Shown piece after piece: positions 49,554 through 57,980 of a stretch of 64,000 nt of DNA. Location: NCBI GenBank assembly GCA_964598025.1, contig CAZRAU010000007.1, forward strand, positions 5,490 to 69,489, given 5' to 3'. The number at the start of each line of letters is the position of its first letter. Position 1 is the first letter of the stretch. The notes below the pieces were generated by a model. The model did not search any database. It saw only the letters and a list, made by a program, of their open reading frames with translations, and was not told the origin of the DNA. The DNA is from JALGWN01 sp964598025 (GTDB lineage Bacteria > Arandabacterota > Arandabacteria > Arandabacterales > Arandabacteraceae). Both the position numbers and the translations under genes were made by a program.

Positions 49554-50579
49554 ATGCTTAGGATAGGATGTCTCGTGCTCGCGGCACTTCTGGCAGGCAG
49601 CGCCATCGCCTATGGTGAGGGGCCGGAGATAAGCGGTCTTATTCAGAGCCAGTATATCGACGAAGGCAATAAGGACTCCCGGTTTCTGGTAAAGGCAGCC
49701 AGGCTCAAGTGCCATGCGGAAATCACGGACCGGATAGCCGGGACGCTTCAGGTCGACTTCGCGCGTGAACCTCTGATCCTCGATGCCATGGTCGACATCG
49801 CAATCGTGCGATACGCCAACTTCACGTTCGGCCAGTTCCCGATTCCCTTCGGTTATGAATTCCAGCTGTCGCGGTTCGATCTGGAGGCAATCGACAGGTC
49901 GTTGATCATGAAGACCGCCTTCGGCAATGGGATCTCCAGCCCTTACGTCAGGGATGTCGGTGCTATGCTCAGCGGCCGGTACAAGCTGTTCAACTACCAG
50001 GTGGCCGCAGTAAACGGTACCGGATTCGACTACAATGACCAGAGTGGAGAGTATTCCGGCACATTCGCCAGCTGGAACAACGACAACAACAACAGCAAAG
50101 ACATCGTCGGAAGAGTAGGAGTAGGCATACCCATGTTAGCCGGTCTCGGTTTCTCGATGTATGAAGGTTCATGGGCCTGCGACAGCGAGAAGTCCGCAAT
50201 GAGCTTCTACTTCCATGTAGACACCGGCAAAGTGCTCTTCCAGTATGAGTGGCTCAGGGGCAAGGGCTACCTGGATGAGGCCACGCCGGTCGACACGCTG
50301 ATTGCAACTTCTCCGAGTTTGGACTGGTTCGATCGTGAGTACGGGGGATATTACCTCGTGGTGGGTTACAGGGTGACTCCGATGATCCAGCCGACCTTCA
50401 AGATTGACAAGCTCGATCCCAACAGGGACGAGGATGGGGACACCAGGAGCGATCTCTACTATGGTGTGAATCTGAACGTCGAGAGACGGGCCAGGCTGCA
50501 GGTATTCTACCGCGACAGCAAAGAGGGCGGGGACTTCGTGGGCAAGGGATGGCGGGCCCAGGTTTCCGCGAGGTTCTAG
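49554..50579 (+). CDS. OprO/OprP-like outer-membrane porin
   Basis: An outer-membrane beta-barrel of 341 residues. A signal peptide (CLVLAALLAGSAIAYG) is followed by alternating amphipathic strands and the typical phosphate-porin segments FTFGQFPIPFGYEFQLSR, DVGAMLSGRYKLFNYQVAAV and NGTGFDYND. The protein ends in Phe (AQVSARF), the signal for barrel insertion. AAAGGAGGT precedes the ATG. It lies alone between pfkA and a convergent gene. Substrate (phosphate or other anions) is not certain. Confidence 0.85.
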   Translation: MLRIGCLVLAALLAGSAIAYGEGPEISGLIQSQYIDEGNKDSRFLVKAARLKCHAEITDRIAGTLQVDFAREPLILDAMVDIAIVRYANFTFGQFPIPFGYEFQLSRFDLEAIDRSLIMKTAFGNGISSPYVRDVGAMLSGRYKLFNYQVAAVNGTGFDYNDQSGEYSGTFASWNNDNNNSKDIVGRVGVGIPMLAGLGFSMYEGSWACDSEKSAMSFYFHVDTGKVLFQYEWLRGKGYLDEATPVDTLIATSPSLDWFDREYGGYYLVVGYRVTPMIQPTFKIDKLDPNRDEDGDTRSDLYYGVNLNVERRARLQVFYRDSKEGGDFVGKGWRAQVSARF

Positions 50580-50860
50580 ACCCGCAGCGTTTGCGCAGGA
50601 TCGCAGCCTGTATTTCCCACCAGCGCCACGTATTCGAGGCGGCGGTGGCCTATGCCATAGACCGTTCCGTCCCCGACGGGGTCATGAATGTGGACGTACT
50701 GCGGGTTGCCGGGTGTGCACCGCAGAATCTCTGCGAATTTCCCTCGAGTCCGGTCGAGGACTTCGATGATTACAACATAGATTGGAGCGAGGGTCTCCCG
50801 CAAGACGTGGATTGCACCTGCAAACCGGCCGAGCACGACTTGGAGAACTAGCCCGGCATG
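50580..50860. other. Gap with two competing short ORFs, unresolved
   Basis: Both strands carry an open frame: plus to 50851, ending CTCKPAEHDLEN, and minus 50576-50836, starting with GTG. Neither has a good ribosome binding site or a recognisable family. Codon third-position GC looks similar for both. I cannot tell whether either is a gene. Confidence 0.3.
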
Positions 50861-53800
50861 CTATCTCCGCATGCTCTGCCTGGCGTCCTCGATATTGTCC
50901 ATAATGTTCTTGTCACCGGGGCTTATCGCCAGAGCTTTCGTCCAGATCGAGACAGCCTCCTGATATCGCCCCTTCTCGGCCAATATGGTTGCGTAGTTGT
51001 TAAGGGCGCCGAGGTGGCCCGGATCGATTTCCAGTAACCGTCGGTAGAGCGTCTCCGCTTTGTCCAGATCCTCCTCGAGGAGCCAGCTGTATGCTACAGC
51101 GTCAATCGCCTCCGTGTTTTCAGGTTCGGCCTCCAGAACCAGATCAAGCTCGGCACGGCCTTCCGGATACATCCGTCTCCCGATGAAGCTCAGCCCCCGA
51201 ATGTGGTGGGCCTCCATGTTAAAGGGTTCCATGGGAAGCACCCTGCCCACGGTCTCTGCGGCGTCTTTGGCTTTTCCCATCGCGAGTTCGGCTTCCGCCT
51301 TGAGCAGGTAGGCCGGCACATAATAAGGGTTGAGCGTCGTAGCTCTCTCCAGCAAGGCTATGGCGGTCGCAGGATCTCGGGTGAGCTCGATCGAGGCGAG
51401 GTTGTAATATGTTCGGGGGCTGCCCGGCAGAAGCTCTACCGCCCGCCTTGCCGCAGCGATGGCCTCCTCGACCCGTCCGCCGGCGAGCAGGCTCTTGGAG
51501 AACATGACAAGATAGTCGGCCAGCCAGTGGGAGTATACACCGTTCAGCGGGCAAAGTGTCGGCGACTCGCTGAGCTGCGATACGGCCTCACGCAGTTTGC
51601 CCTCACGCAAAGAGGCCAGGGACCTGATGTAGTACTCGCGGGCTTTCCGGCACCTGTCGAGGCGATCTCTGAGGAGTTTGTACTCCGCCGATCTGCCGTC
51701 CAGTCCCGGGATCAGCACTATGGGGTTCTCCGCGACCGAGTCGAGTGCATCCAGATCGTCGGTCCTTACAAGTTGAAGGGTTCTCCTGGCCCATTCGTGA
51801 AGCAATCTGTTCGAGTCATCTGTCAGGAGGTCCGCCCCGCCGCAGAGATCGAGCAGATTGTCCCTTCTCATCATGAGACAGCTGAGAAGTCCCAGCGGAT
51901 CGGTCATACCCAGCCTGTTCAGATCTTCCTTGACCTCGGGCACGGCCATTCTGTTCCGGACCGCCTCTTCGGGAAAACTGAACGACCGCGAGCTCCCCAG
52001 GAGGATTATATCATCACCCCCAACCGACCAGACGGTGACGTTGGGGAAATAGTATGCGAAAGTCTTGACAAGCGACCTGAAGGAATCCTTCCCAAGATCG
52101 AATGTGCTCACCATCTGGCACATTATCCCAGTCGGCGCGAGCTTCGATCTCGCCAGTGAGAAAAAATCCCCGGTCAAGCCTTCGGCGCTCGCGAAAGAAT
52201 AGGGTGGAGGGCTCTTGAGAATCATGACATCGTAGCGGTTGTCGGTGAAAAGCAAGTAGTTCCGCGCGTCTCCGACATGAAGGGTCAGACGAGGGTCTGC
52301 CAGGGCATCCCCGTTGTAGGGCGAGAAGAGGCGAGCTGCCCGGACGACGGCGGCCGAAGGTTCTGCACAGTCTATCTCCTCCACGGGATAGGCCTCAATC
52401 GAACGCAGGGTAAGGCCACCGTCGAGGCCGGTGATGAAGACCTTGCGCGGGTCTTCATGGACAAGCAGGGGAATGTGTGCGGCGAGGGAGTGGGGTACCA
52501 TCCCGCTCTCGGCAGAGGCCCTGCTGCTTCCGTTGACCCTCAGGGTCATGGCATCCGGGGTGCGGTCTACCGACACGGTTATGTCCCGGTCATCCTGGTT
52601 GAACAACAGGTCTACTCCGGCCAGCGCCCGCGGCAGGTCGTCCACCTGTTTGAACTCCAGCGGCAGCGTATATATGCCGCGTGATAGCATCACAGGGTTC
52701 CACCGGGGCTGGCTTATGCTGAAAAGCACCGCCGCGAGGACCACCGGAGACATCAAAGCCAGTTTTCTCGCCGAGGTTGACCGCGCTGCGAGCAACAACA
52801 GCATCGAAGCGCCGACGGTGACCCATGGCACCAGTGTGATGAGGTCTCTGAGCGGGATGTTCGCACTCGGCAGAAAACGGGTCGCCAGCAGAGCCCCGAG
52901 AGCACCCAGGGCGAAGCGGGCCGGCCCGGTGCCGGTTGACCGGACGTTGTCACGACCGGCAGCCCGTGAAGCCATTTGCAGCAAGATACCCAGCAGCAAA
53001 GCGGGGGTGAACATGATGAGAAACGCCAATATGAAATAGCCGGTCAGCAGATCTGCCCAGACCAGTGGGAGGTCACCGACCGCATCCAGAAAAATCAAAG
53101 GCAGCGCCCCGGCCGACCTGCCCAAGAAAAACAGGAGGACACCGGTTGCCCCCGTTACGATCCCCATGGAGATTTTAGGATCCGCTCGCTTCCCGGCGAT
53201 CTGCGCGCCAACGGCAGACCCGGCTGCGAGCCCGGCGAACAACGCAGTCAACAAGGCCGCCAGGGCCTGCAAGGACGGGCCTGTCGCCAGGAGGGAGAGC
53301 CTGAACCACAAGATCGCCCAGGTCGCCACGGCGAAGACGTAGATGGTTTCGAGTACAGCACGGCCGGCGGTTGAGTGGTTGTCGGCTTCCTCAGCAGACT
53401 CCGTGTCGGAGGCACTATCGGCCGAGTGCGCCACGCTCGGCCGGAAGAGGCCCGCCAAACCCGTGACGGCCGCCACAGCTGCCGCGATCGTCATGCAAGG
53501 GATGCCGCCCAGGCGCGGCAACATACCGAAAACGAGCATCACGGGACCTACCGCGAGGCCCAGGAAAAGCGACCAGAAGGGGTAGGCGGTACGGACCCGC
53601 CGGGGGCCGGTGGTTGTGGCTCCGAAGGCAAGAACTCCCCCGAGCAAGAAGCCCGGTATGAAGAGAACGCAGAACGTGACTGCCGCGACAACGGCGGTGA
53701 AAGCTCCGGCGGATGTAACCCCGGCACCCATCATGGCATCCGGGATGTTGCCCGCTGCCTTGAGAATCTGCCGCACCGGGATCCCGACCACTCCGAACGC

Positions 53801-54046
53801 AAACAGCGTCAAGGAGAGCATACGTGCCGGCGAGCCGACAAGCAGAGCTTTCCTGCCGAAGTACAGGCAGCCCAGCACGACACCGGAAAGAACCGAGCAA
53901 GGCACCCAGGCGCCCGTGAGAACCGGGTCGGCAAAAAGGCTGGGCAATGCCCTTGTCCAGATGTGGAGGAACACGAATACAGTGAATCCTGCAGCAAGCG
54001 ACGCGAAAACGACATAAGCATTGTGCGCCTTGGTGTCGGTCCTCAA
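50861..54046 (-). CDS. Membrane SpeE-like methyltransferase-fold protein with TPR tail
   Basis: A very large protein (~1060 residues). It has about twelve N-terminal transmembrane helices (AYVVFASLAAGFTVFVFL, AFLIMFTPALLLGILLQMA and others), then a spermidine-synthase-like Rossmann domain (VFITGLDGGLTLRSI, LHVGDARNYLLF) and at least five C-terminal TPR repeats (RTYYNLASIELTRDPATAIA, LGALNNYATILAEKGRYQEA). The usual catalytic acid after YDVMI is not seen (KSPPPYSF follows), so aminopropyl transfer is doubtful. The start is TTG at 54046 with AGGAGG nine bases before. The GTG further upstream is excluded because it lies within the promoter spacer. Function is unknown. Confidence 0.75.
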   Translation of the reverse strand: MRTDTKAHNAYVVFASLAAGFTVFVFLHIWTRALPSLFADPVLTGAWVPCSVLSGVVLGCLYFGRKALLVGSPARMLSLTLFAFGVVGIPVRQILKAAGNIPDAMMGAGVTSAGAFTAVVAAVTFCVLFIPGFLLGGVLAFGATTTGPRRVRTAYPFWSLFLGLAVGPVMLVFGMLPRLGGIPCMTIAAAVAAVTGLAGLFRPSVAHSADSASDTESAEEADNHSTAGRAVLETIYVFAVATWAILWFRLSLLATGPSLQALAALLTALFAGLAAGSAVGAQIAGKRADPKISMGIVTGATGVLLFFLGRSAGALPLIFLDAVGDLPLVWADLLTGYFILAFLIMFTPALLLGILLQMASRAAGRDNVRSTGTGPARFALGALGALLATRFLPSANIPLRDLITLVPWVTVGASMLLLLAARSTSARKLALMSPVVLAAVLFSISQPRWNPVMLSRGIYTLPLEFKQVDDLPRALAGVDLLFNQDDRDITVSVDRTPDAMTLRVNGSSRASAESGMVPHSLAAHIPLLVHEDPRKVFITGLDGGLTLRSIEAYPVEEIDCAEPSAAVVRAARLFSPYNGDALADPRLTLHVGDARNYLLFTDNRYDVMILKSPPPYSFASAEGLTGDFFSLARSKLAPTGIMCQMVSTFDLGKDSFRSLVKTFAYYFPNVTVWSVGGDDIILLGSSRSFSFPEEAVRNRMAVPEVKEDLNRLGMTDPLGLLSCLMMRRDNLLDLCGGADLLTDDSNRLLHEWARRTLQLVRTDDLDALDSVAENPIVLIPGLDGRSAEYKLLRDRLDRCRKAREYYIRSLASLREGKLREAVSQLSESPTLCPLNGVYSHWLADYLVMFSKSLLAGGRVEEAIAAARRAVELLPGSPRTYYNLASIELTRDPATAIALLERATTLNPYYVPAYLLKAEAELAMGKAKDAAETVGRVLPMEPFNMEAHHIRGLSFIGRRMYPEGRAELDLVLEAEPENTEAIDAVAYSWLLEEDLDKAETLYRRLLEIDPGHLGALNNYATILAEKGRYQEAVSIWTKALAISPGDKNIMDNIEDARQSMRR

Positions 54047-54095
54047 CTTGTGATTCCTCCTGCCGATTGTGTCATGTCTTTGATTTGCATAGGGT

Positions 54096-54125
54096 ATTAT
54101 AAGGCCCACTGCTTCCACATGTCAA
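54096..54125 (-). promoter_or_regulatory. Consensus sigma-70 promoter of the SpeE/TPR gene
   Basis: Minus-strand TTGACA (54120-54125), 18 bases, TATAAT (54096-54101): both boxes perfect. It gives a ~45-base leader to the TTG start. Confidence 0.75.
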
Positions 54126-54187
54126 TCGGCTGGGACGGATGTAACACCACACGGGCAACCCCGTGGTTTCCCGCGCAGGCGGATGAG

Positions 54188-54213
54188 GAAAGGGGGCCCT
54201 TGGCGGGCCCCCC
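54188..54213 (-). terminator. Probable terminator of the radical SAM gene
   Basis: A perfect 8-bp GC stem, GGGGGCCC with GGGCCCCC around a 5-base loop (54192-54212), just past the radical SAM stop. On the minus strand it is followed by TTTCC, so the U tract is short. Confidence 0.5.
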
Positions 54214-54230
54214 GCGATCAGAATCGCAAA

Positions 54231-55598
54231 TCACACGGCGCGGGCCACATTCTCCTGCCTCTCCAACTCGTCCTCCTTGTCGATCACCTCTCTGAGGGAC
54301 TTGGAGTATGTGTCAAGCGAGTCGGCAAGATCGGTCACCAGGGTCTCGGCCCCCGGATGTGTGGGGTGAGCGCCGCTTTCCTCGACCACGGATCTCAGGA
54401 TTTCCGGATGGTCGATGATCATGCACGGCATCCGATGGTCGGTGGCCAAAGGCTGCTTCGCCTTTATGCACCTGAAGAACGGCGAATTAATGACGTCCTT
54501 CAGTTTCTTGCCCTTTATGTTGTCGACCGCAAAGTGCGCGAACACACAGGGTTCGACATCACCGTGGCAGTTGATGTGCAAGTATTTCTTTGCACCGGCG
54601 ATACAGCCATCGACATAATCGCCGTCGTTCCAGAAATCGGCAATGAAGATGGGTCTAGTCGACCGGAAGTACCTGACCTTCTTGCCGACCATACGCCTCT
54701 GTTCCGGCGTCGGCATGAGGTTTACGTCGGGCTTTCTGCCGATCGGTATGTAGACGAAGACCCATCCAAGGAAGCACCCGCGTCTGACCCATTCGTCGAT
54801 GAACTCGTCACTGGTGACGAACTCAGCGTTCTGCCGGGTCACGGTCAAGGAGAACCCGAACACCCCCTTGCGCTTGTTAAGACTCTCCATCGCCTGGGTG
54901 ATCTTCTTGAAGGTTCCTTTGCCTCTGCGCTCATCGGTCTCCTTCTCGAAGCCCTCCACGCTGATGCAGGGCCAGACGTTGCCGAGATCGACAATCCTGG
55001 CGCAGGTCTCATCGTCTAGGAGAGTCCCATTGGTATAGACCTGGAAGACACAGTCGTTATGCTTCTCGAATATGTCCATGAGGCCGTCCCAAACAAAAGG
55101 TTCACCGCCGGAGACAACATAGAGGTATATCCCGAGCTCTTTACCCTCTTGTATGATCCTGTCGAACTCCTCGAACGGAAGATCTTCATCCTTTGTATAA
55201 TTGCCAGCATAGCATCCATAACACTTAAGATTGCATCGCATTGTAGGACTCACTACCAGTAATGATGGTGGATAGAAGCCTTCCTTCTCTCTGATACGGT
55301 GCCTCTTGTTGGGCGCGATCAACCCCTCCTTGACGATCAGATTGCGTAGTACCCTGTTGCGGACCTTGGGGTTTATGTCCCTGAGGAACCGCATGGCGAG
55401 TCTGCCCCCGGGATGACCGGCGCTGAATTTCTCACGGGCGCTCTTGATGACTCCCGACCAGTATTCATTGGTCGTGATCTTCTCCACCACCGTCACCACC
55501 TTGAGCAGTGCATCGTCGGAACCGCGGGCGGCGATGGCGGCCATCTTGTCGAACGCTTTCTGGACGGTCTTCTCCTCAATCTGGTCTATCAAACTCAT
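54231..55598 (-). CDS. Radical SAM protein with SPASM-like C-terminal cysteines
   Basis: A ~455-residue radical SAM enzyme. Residues 1-100 form a helical domain. The SAM cluster motif is CNLKCYGC near residue 122, preceded by SLLVVSPTMR and followed by VVSGGEPFVWD (the GGE motif). The C-terminal part has several further Cys (DGCIAGAKKYLHINCHGDVE, then PC, FRCIKAK, MPCMI) arranged like a SPASM auxiliary-cluster domain. SPASM enzymes often modify peptides or proteins. No precursor peptide lies next to it, so the substrate is open. The ATG at 55598 with AAAGGAGGTGAG is chosen over an earlier ATG. A single-gene unit with its own promoter. Confidence 0.85.
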   Translation of the reverse strand: MSLIDQIEEKTVQKAFDKMAAIAARGSDDALLKVVTVVEKITTNEYWSGVIKSAREKFSAGHPGGRLAMRFLRDINPKVRNRVLRNLIVKEGLIAPNKRHRIREKEGFYPPSLLVVSPTMRCNLKCYGCYAGNYTKDEDLPFEEFDRIIQEGKELGIYLYVVSGGEPFVWDGLMDIFEKHNDCVFQVYTNGTLLDDETCARIVDLGNVWPCISVEGFEKETDERRGKGTFKKITQAMESLNKRKGVFGFSLTVTRQNAEFVTSDEFIDEWVRRGCFLGWVFVYIPIGRKPDVNLMPTPEQRRMVGKKVRYFRSTRPIFIADFWNDGDYVDGCIAGAKKYLHINCHGDVEPCVFAHFAVDNIKGKKLKDVINSPFFRCIKAKQPLATDHRMPCMIIDHPEILRSVVEESGAHPTHPGAETLVTDLADSLDTYSKSLREVIDKEDELERQENVARAV

Positions 55599-55648
55599 TT
55601 TCTCACCTCCTTTCCGTGATGAAATCAAACAGGCCGAAATCAGCTGCT

Positions 55649-55676
55649 ATGATACGTATGGTACCGCATAAGTCAA
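55649..55676 (-). promoter_or_regulatory. Sigma-70 promoter of the radical SAM gene
   Basis: Minus-strand TTGACT (55671-55676), 16 bases, TATCAT (55649-55654), about 50 bases upstream of the ATG. An inverted repeat TCAAC..GTTGA lies at the -35. Confidence 0.5.
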
Positions 55677-55835
55677 CATCAAAGTTGAATATGTTCGGTC
55701 CTTCACTTGACAGGCCTCCGTAGACTGACGTAGCTTTGGTATTGGGGAATCCGCCTGATGGAGTGGGTTCCGGCCGCTCCCGCAATGTGCGGTGTGATCA
55801 AGATGTGGGGCGCAGTCCGAATGACGGGATGGCGG

Positions 55836-56522
55836 ATGGATCTTAAAGAGCCCGTGGATGCGATAATACTGGACTTCGACGGCACCGTAGCGGATACGAT
55901 GGGTTTTCTCACCGAAACGGCTGCTTCGTTGCTGTCCGACAGGTATGGGATGCCGCCTGATCGAGCTCGCAGCGCCTATATCGAGACCTCCGGCCTGCCT
56001 TTTGTCCAGCAAATGGAGATCATCTTCCCGGGTGACCCCAGGAATTCCGGGACGGTCAGGGATTTCGAGAGCACCAAACGGGAAAACCTGATGGGTTTCA
56101 GGCTCTACCCCGATGCCACTCCTGCGATCACCGGCATCAGACGCAGCGGCATAAAGGTTTGTGTCTCGAGCAGCAATCTGGAGGACCTGATCCGGGACCT
56201 GCTGAAATCCAGAGGCCTGGAGGTGGACCTGGTCATGGGATTCAAGCCCGGTTTTGAGAAAGGCCGCGACCACTTCGATTTCGCCGCATCGGCCCTGAAT
56301 ACCGAATTGGCCCGGTTGGTTTTCGTGGGAGACAGCCACAGGGACGGTCTGACCGCCAGATCCGCCGGCATAAGGTTCATAGCAAGGACCGGGCTTCTTG
56401 ATGCCGGGCAGATCGAGGACTTGCTTCCCGGTGTGACGGTGGTGGACTCGCTTTTGGAGCTGTTGCCCCTCCTGGGTATAAACAAAGCCCAGGGCGGTCA
56501 AAGGGCCGACACAACTTCCTGA
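55836..56522 (+). CDS. HAD-superfamily phosphatase (phosphoglycolate phosphatase-like)
   Basis: A cytoplasmic hydrolase of ~228 residues. Motif I is AIILDFDGTVADTMG with the nucleophile Asp, motif II VCVSSSNLEDLIRDLL, the Lys region FKPGFEKGRDHF, and motif III/IV VFVGDSHRDGLTA. A helical cap lies between motifs I and II. Substrates of this branch are small phosphorylated metabolites and cannot be told by eye. Several in-frame starts exist (55758, 55803, 55821, 55836); 55836 puts the core at the usual distance, but the ribosome site is weak. It is divergent from the radical SAM gene. Confidence 0.83.
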   Translation: MDLKEPVDAIILDFDGTVADTMGFLTETAASLLSDRYGMPPDRARSAYIETSGLPFVQQMEIIFPGDPRNSGTVRDFESTKRENLMGFRLYPDATPAITGIRRSGIKVCVSSSNLEDLIRDLLKSRGLEVDLVMGFKPGFEKGRDHFDFAASALNTELARLVFVGDSHRDGLTARSAGIRFIARTGLLDAGQIEDLLPGVTVVDSLLELLPLLGINKAQGGQRADTTS

Positions 56523-56528
56523 GCTTCT

Positions 56529-56759
56529 CTAGGTACTCGGTAGGAGATCCACTACCTTCTGAATAATATTACCTTCGAACACAAAAGCCACCCGGTCACC
56601 GAAGTAGTACCAGGTATGGACCCTACCGTTGCGCAGTGTTTCGTCCGGCCTTCCGTAGATTCTCGCTACGGAGTATTGAAGACTTGCTTCCCCGTGTTCG
56701 CCGGCAACACTCTGCGCGAAATCACGATCTCCGGTAAGCTCGACCATGTCTTGTCTCAC
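56529..56759 (-). CDS. Small hypothetical protein (76 residues)
   Basis: A short protein with a sensible globular composition: SVARIYGRPDETLRNGRVHT, then WYYFGDRVAFVFEGNIIQKV. This Gly-Arg-Pro-Asp..Trp-Tyr-Tyr..Phe pattern resembles small SmpA/BamE-like or outer-membrane-assembly fragments, but I cannot assign it. It starts with GTG after GGAGAG, or with an ATG four codons later. A near-consensus promoter lies about 60 bases upstream. It is convergent with the HAD gene. Confidence 0.5.
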   Translation of the reverse strand: MRQDMVELTGDRDFAQSVAGEHGEASLQYSVARIYGRPDETLRNGRVHTWYYFGDRVAFVFEGNIIQKVVDLLPST

Positions 56760-56818
56760 CTCTCCATATCACACGCCACTGAGCCAAGGCATGGGGCCTT
56801 CTCTTTCAGACTGAAATC

Positions 56819-56848
56819 ATTATATCATATCCCGGTCGCCGGAGTCAA
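56819..56848 (-). promoter_or_regulatory. Sigma-70 promoter of the 76-residue ORF
   Basis: Minus-strand TTGACT (56843-56848), 18 bases, TATAAT (56819-56824). Confidence 0.6.
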
Positions 56849-56928
56849 GATATATCATAATCCAGCATGGGGCGGCCGGTGCGAGCCTCATGTTCCATCA
56901 CGGCGGTGCCGATAGATGGCCTGGAATC

Positions 56929-56957
56929 TTGACATCCTAGGGGCTGGGCTCTTAATC
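56929..56957 (+). promoter_or_regulatory. Possible galE promoter
   Basis: TTGACA, 17 bases, TTAATC. The -35 is perfect and the -10 poor. It ends 36 bases before the TTG start of galE. Confidence 0.35.
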
Positions 56958-56993
56958 TTTGGGTGACATCCGGACTATCGAGAGGGGAGTATA

Positions 56994-57980
56994 TTGAAAG
57001 AGCGGATTCTTGTGACGGGCGGTGCCGGCTATGTGGGTTCGGTTTGCATTGCCAACCTTCGGGACAAAGGTCATCAGGTGCTGGTCTACGACAATCTCTC
57101 GACCGGACACCGGGCTGCGGTGCCCGAGGGAGTGCAGCTCGAGGTCGCGGATCTTGCCGAACGGGAACGGCTCTCGCGTATCATAACTTCATTTCAGCCT
57201 GATTTCGTGATGCACTTCGCAGCCAGCGCACTTCTCGGCGAATCGATGAGCAAGCCCCTGGAATACTACGCCAATAATGTGACCAACGGCCACAATCTGA
57301 TTCGTACAATGGTGGAGCACGATGTCAAGTCCTTGGTCTTTTCATCCACCTGTGCCATATACGGCGAGCCGGAGCGCATCCCGATGACTGAGGATGACCC
57401 CCGTAAGCCCATGAACCCCTATGGCCGGAGCAAGCTGGCCTTCGAGCACCTCCTTGAAGACTGCGATTCCGCCTATGGCCTGAAGAGCGTGTGCCTCCGC
57501 TACTTCAATGCGGCCGGTGCGGCAGCTGGTCTGGGCGAGGATCACGACCCTGAGACCCACCTGATTCCGAACGTTCTCAAGTCCGCTCTCGGATTGAGGG
57601 ACGAGCTGGTGGTGTTCGGGGATGACTATCCGACTCCCGACGGGACGTGCGTAAGGGATTATGTGCATATCGCCGACATTGCGGATGCGCACGAGAAAGC
57701 CCTGAACATACTGAGAGGACACACCTCCGAGAAGATCAATCTCGGAAACGGCAAGGGCTTCTCGATACTTGATGTCATAAGGACCGCGGAGAAAGTCGCC
57801 GGTAAGGCTATTCCCTATAAGGTATCCGCCCGCCGGGAGGGTGATCCCGCGGTTCTGGTCGCAAGTGCCGACAAGGCAAGGCAGCTGCTGGGGTGGCGAC
57901 CGGCCTACGCCTCTCTGGGGAGTATCATAGAGAGCGCCTGGAAATGGCACAAGGAGCATCCTGATGGCTACCGATCCTAA
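56994..57980 (+). CDS. galE: UDP-glucose 4-epimerase
   Basis: Interconverts UDP-glucose and UDP-galactose for surface glycans. It is a short-chain dehydrogenase fold with NAD motif ILVTGGAGYVGSVCIANL, YDNLSTGHRAAVP, HFAASALLGES, the SSTCAIYGEPE segment, the catalytic YGRSK, LRYFNAAGA and DGTCVRDYVHIADIADAH. Length 328 is standard. The start is TTG with GAGGGGAG upstream. Its end overlaps the histidine kinase gene by 17 bases, an unusual coupling of sugar metabolism and signalling. Confidence 0.94.
   Translation: MKERILVTGGAGYVGSVCIANLRDKGHQVLVYDNLSTGHRAAVPEGVQLEVADLAERERLSRIITSFQPDFVMHFAASALLGESMSKPLEYYANNVTNGHNLIRTMVEHDVKSLVFSSTCAIYGEPERIPMTEDDPRKPMNPYGRSKLAFEHLLEDCDSAYGLKSVCLRYFNAAGAAAGLGEDHDPETHLIPNVLKSALGLRDELVVFGDDYPTPDGTCVRDYVHIADIADAHEKALNILRGHTSEKINLGNGKGFSILDVIRTAEKVAGKAIPYKVSARREGDPAVLVASADKARQLLGWRPAYASLGSIIESAWKWHKEHPDGYRS

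Noticed and set aside
50549..50851. Short ORFs on both strands after the porin gene
   Set aside because: Neither has a ribosome site or known family and they overlap each other; left as unresolved sequence.
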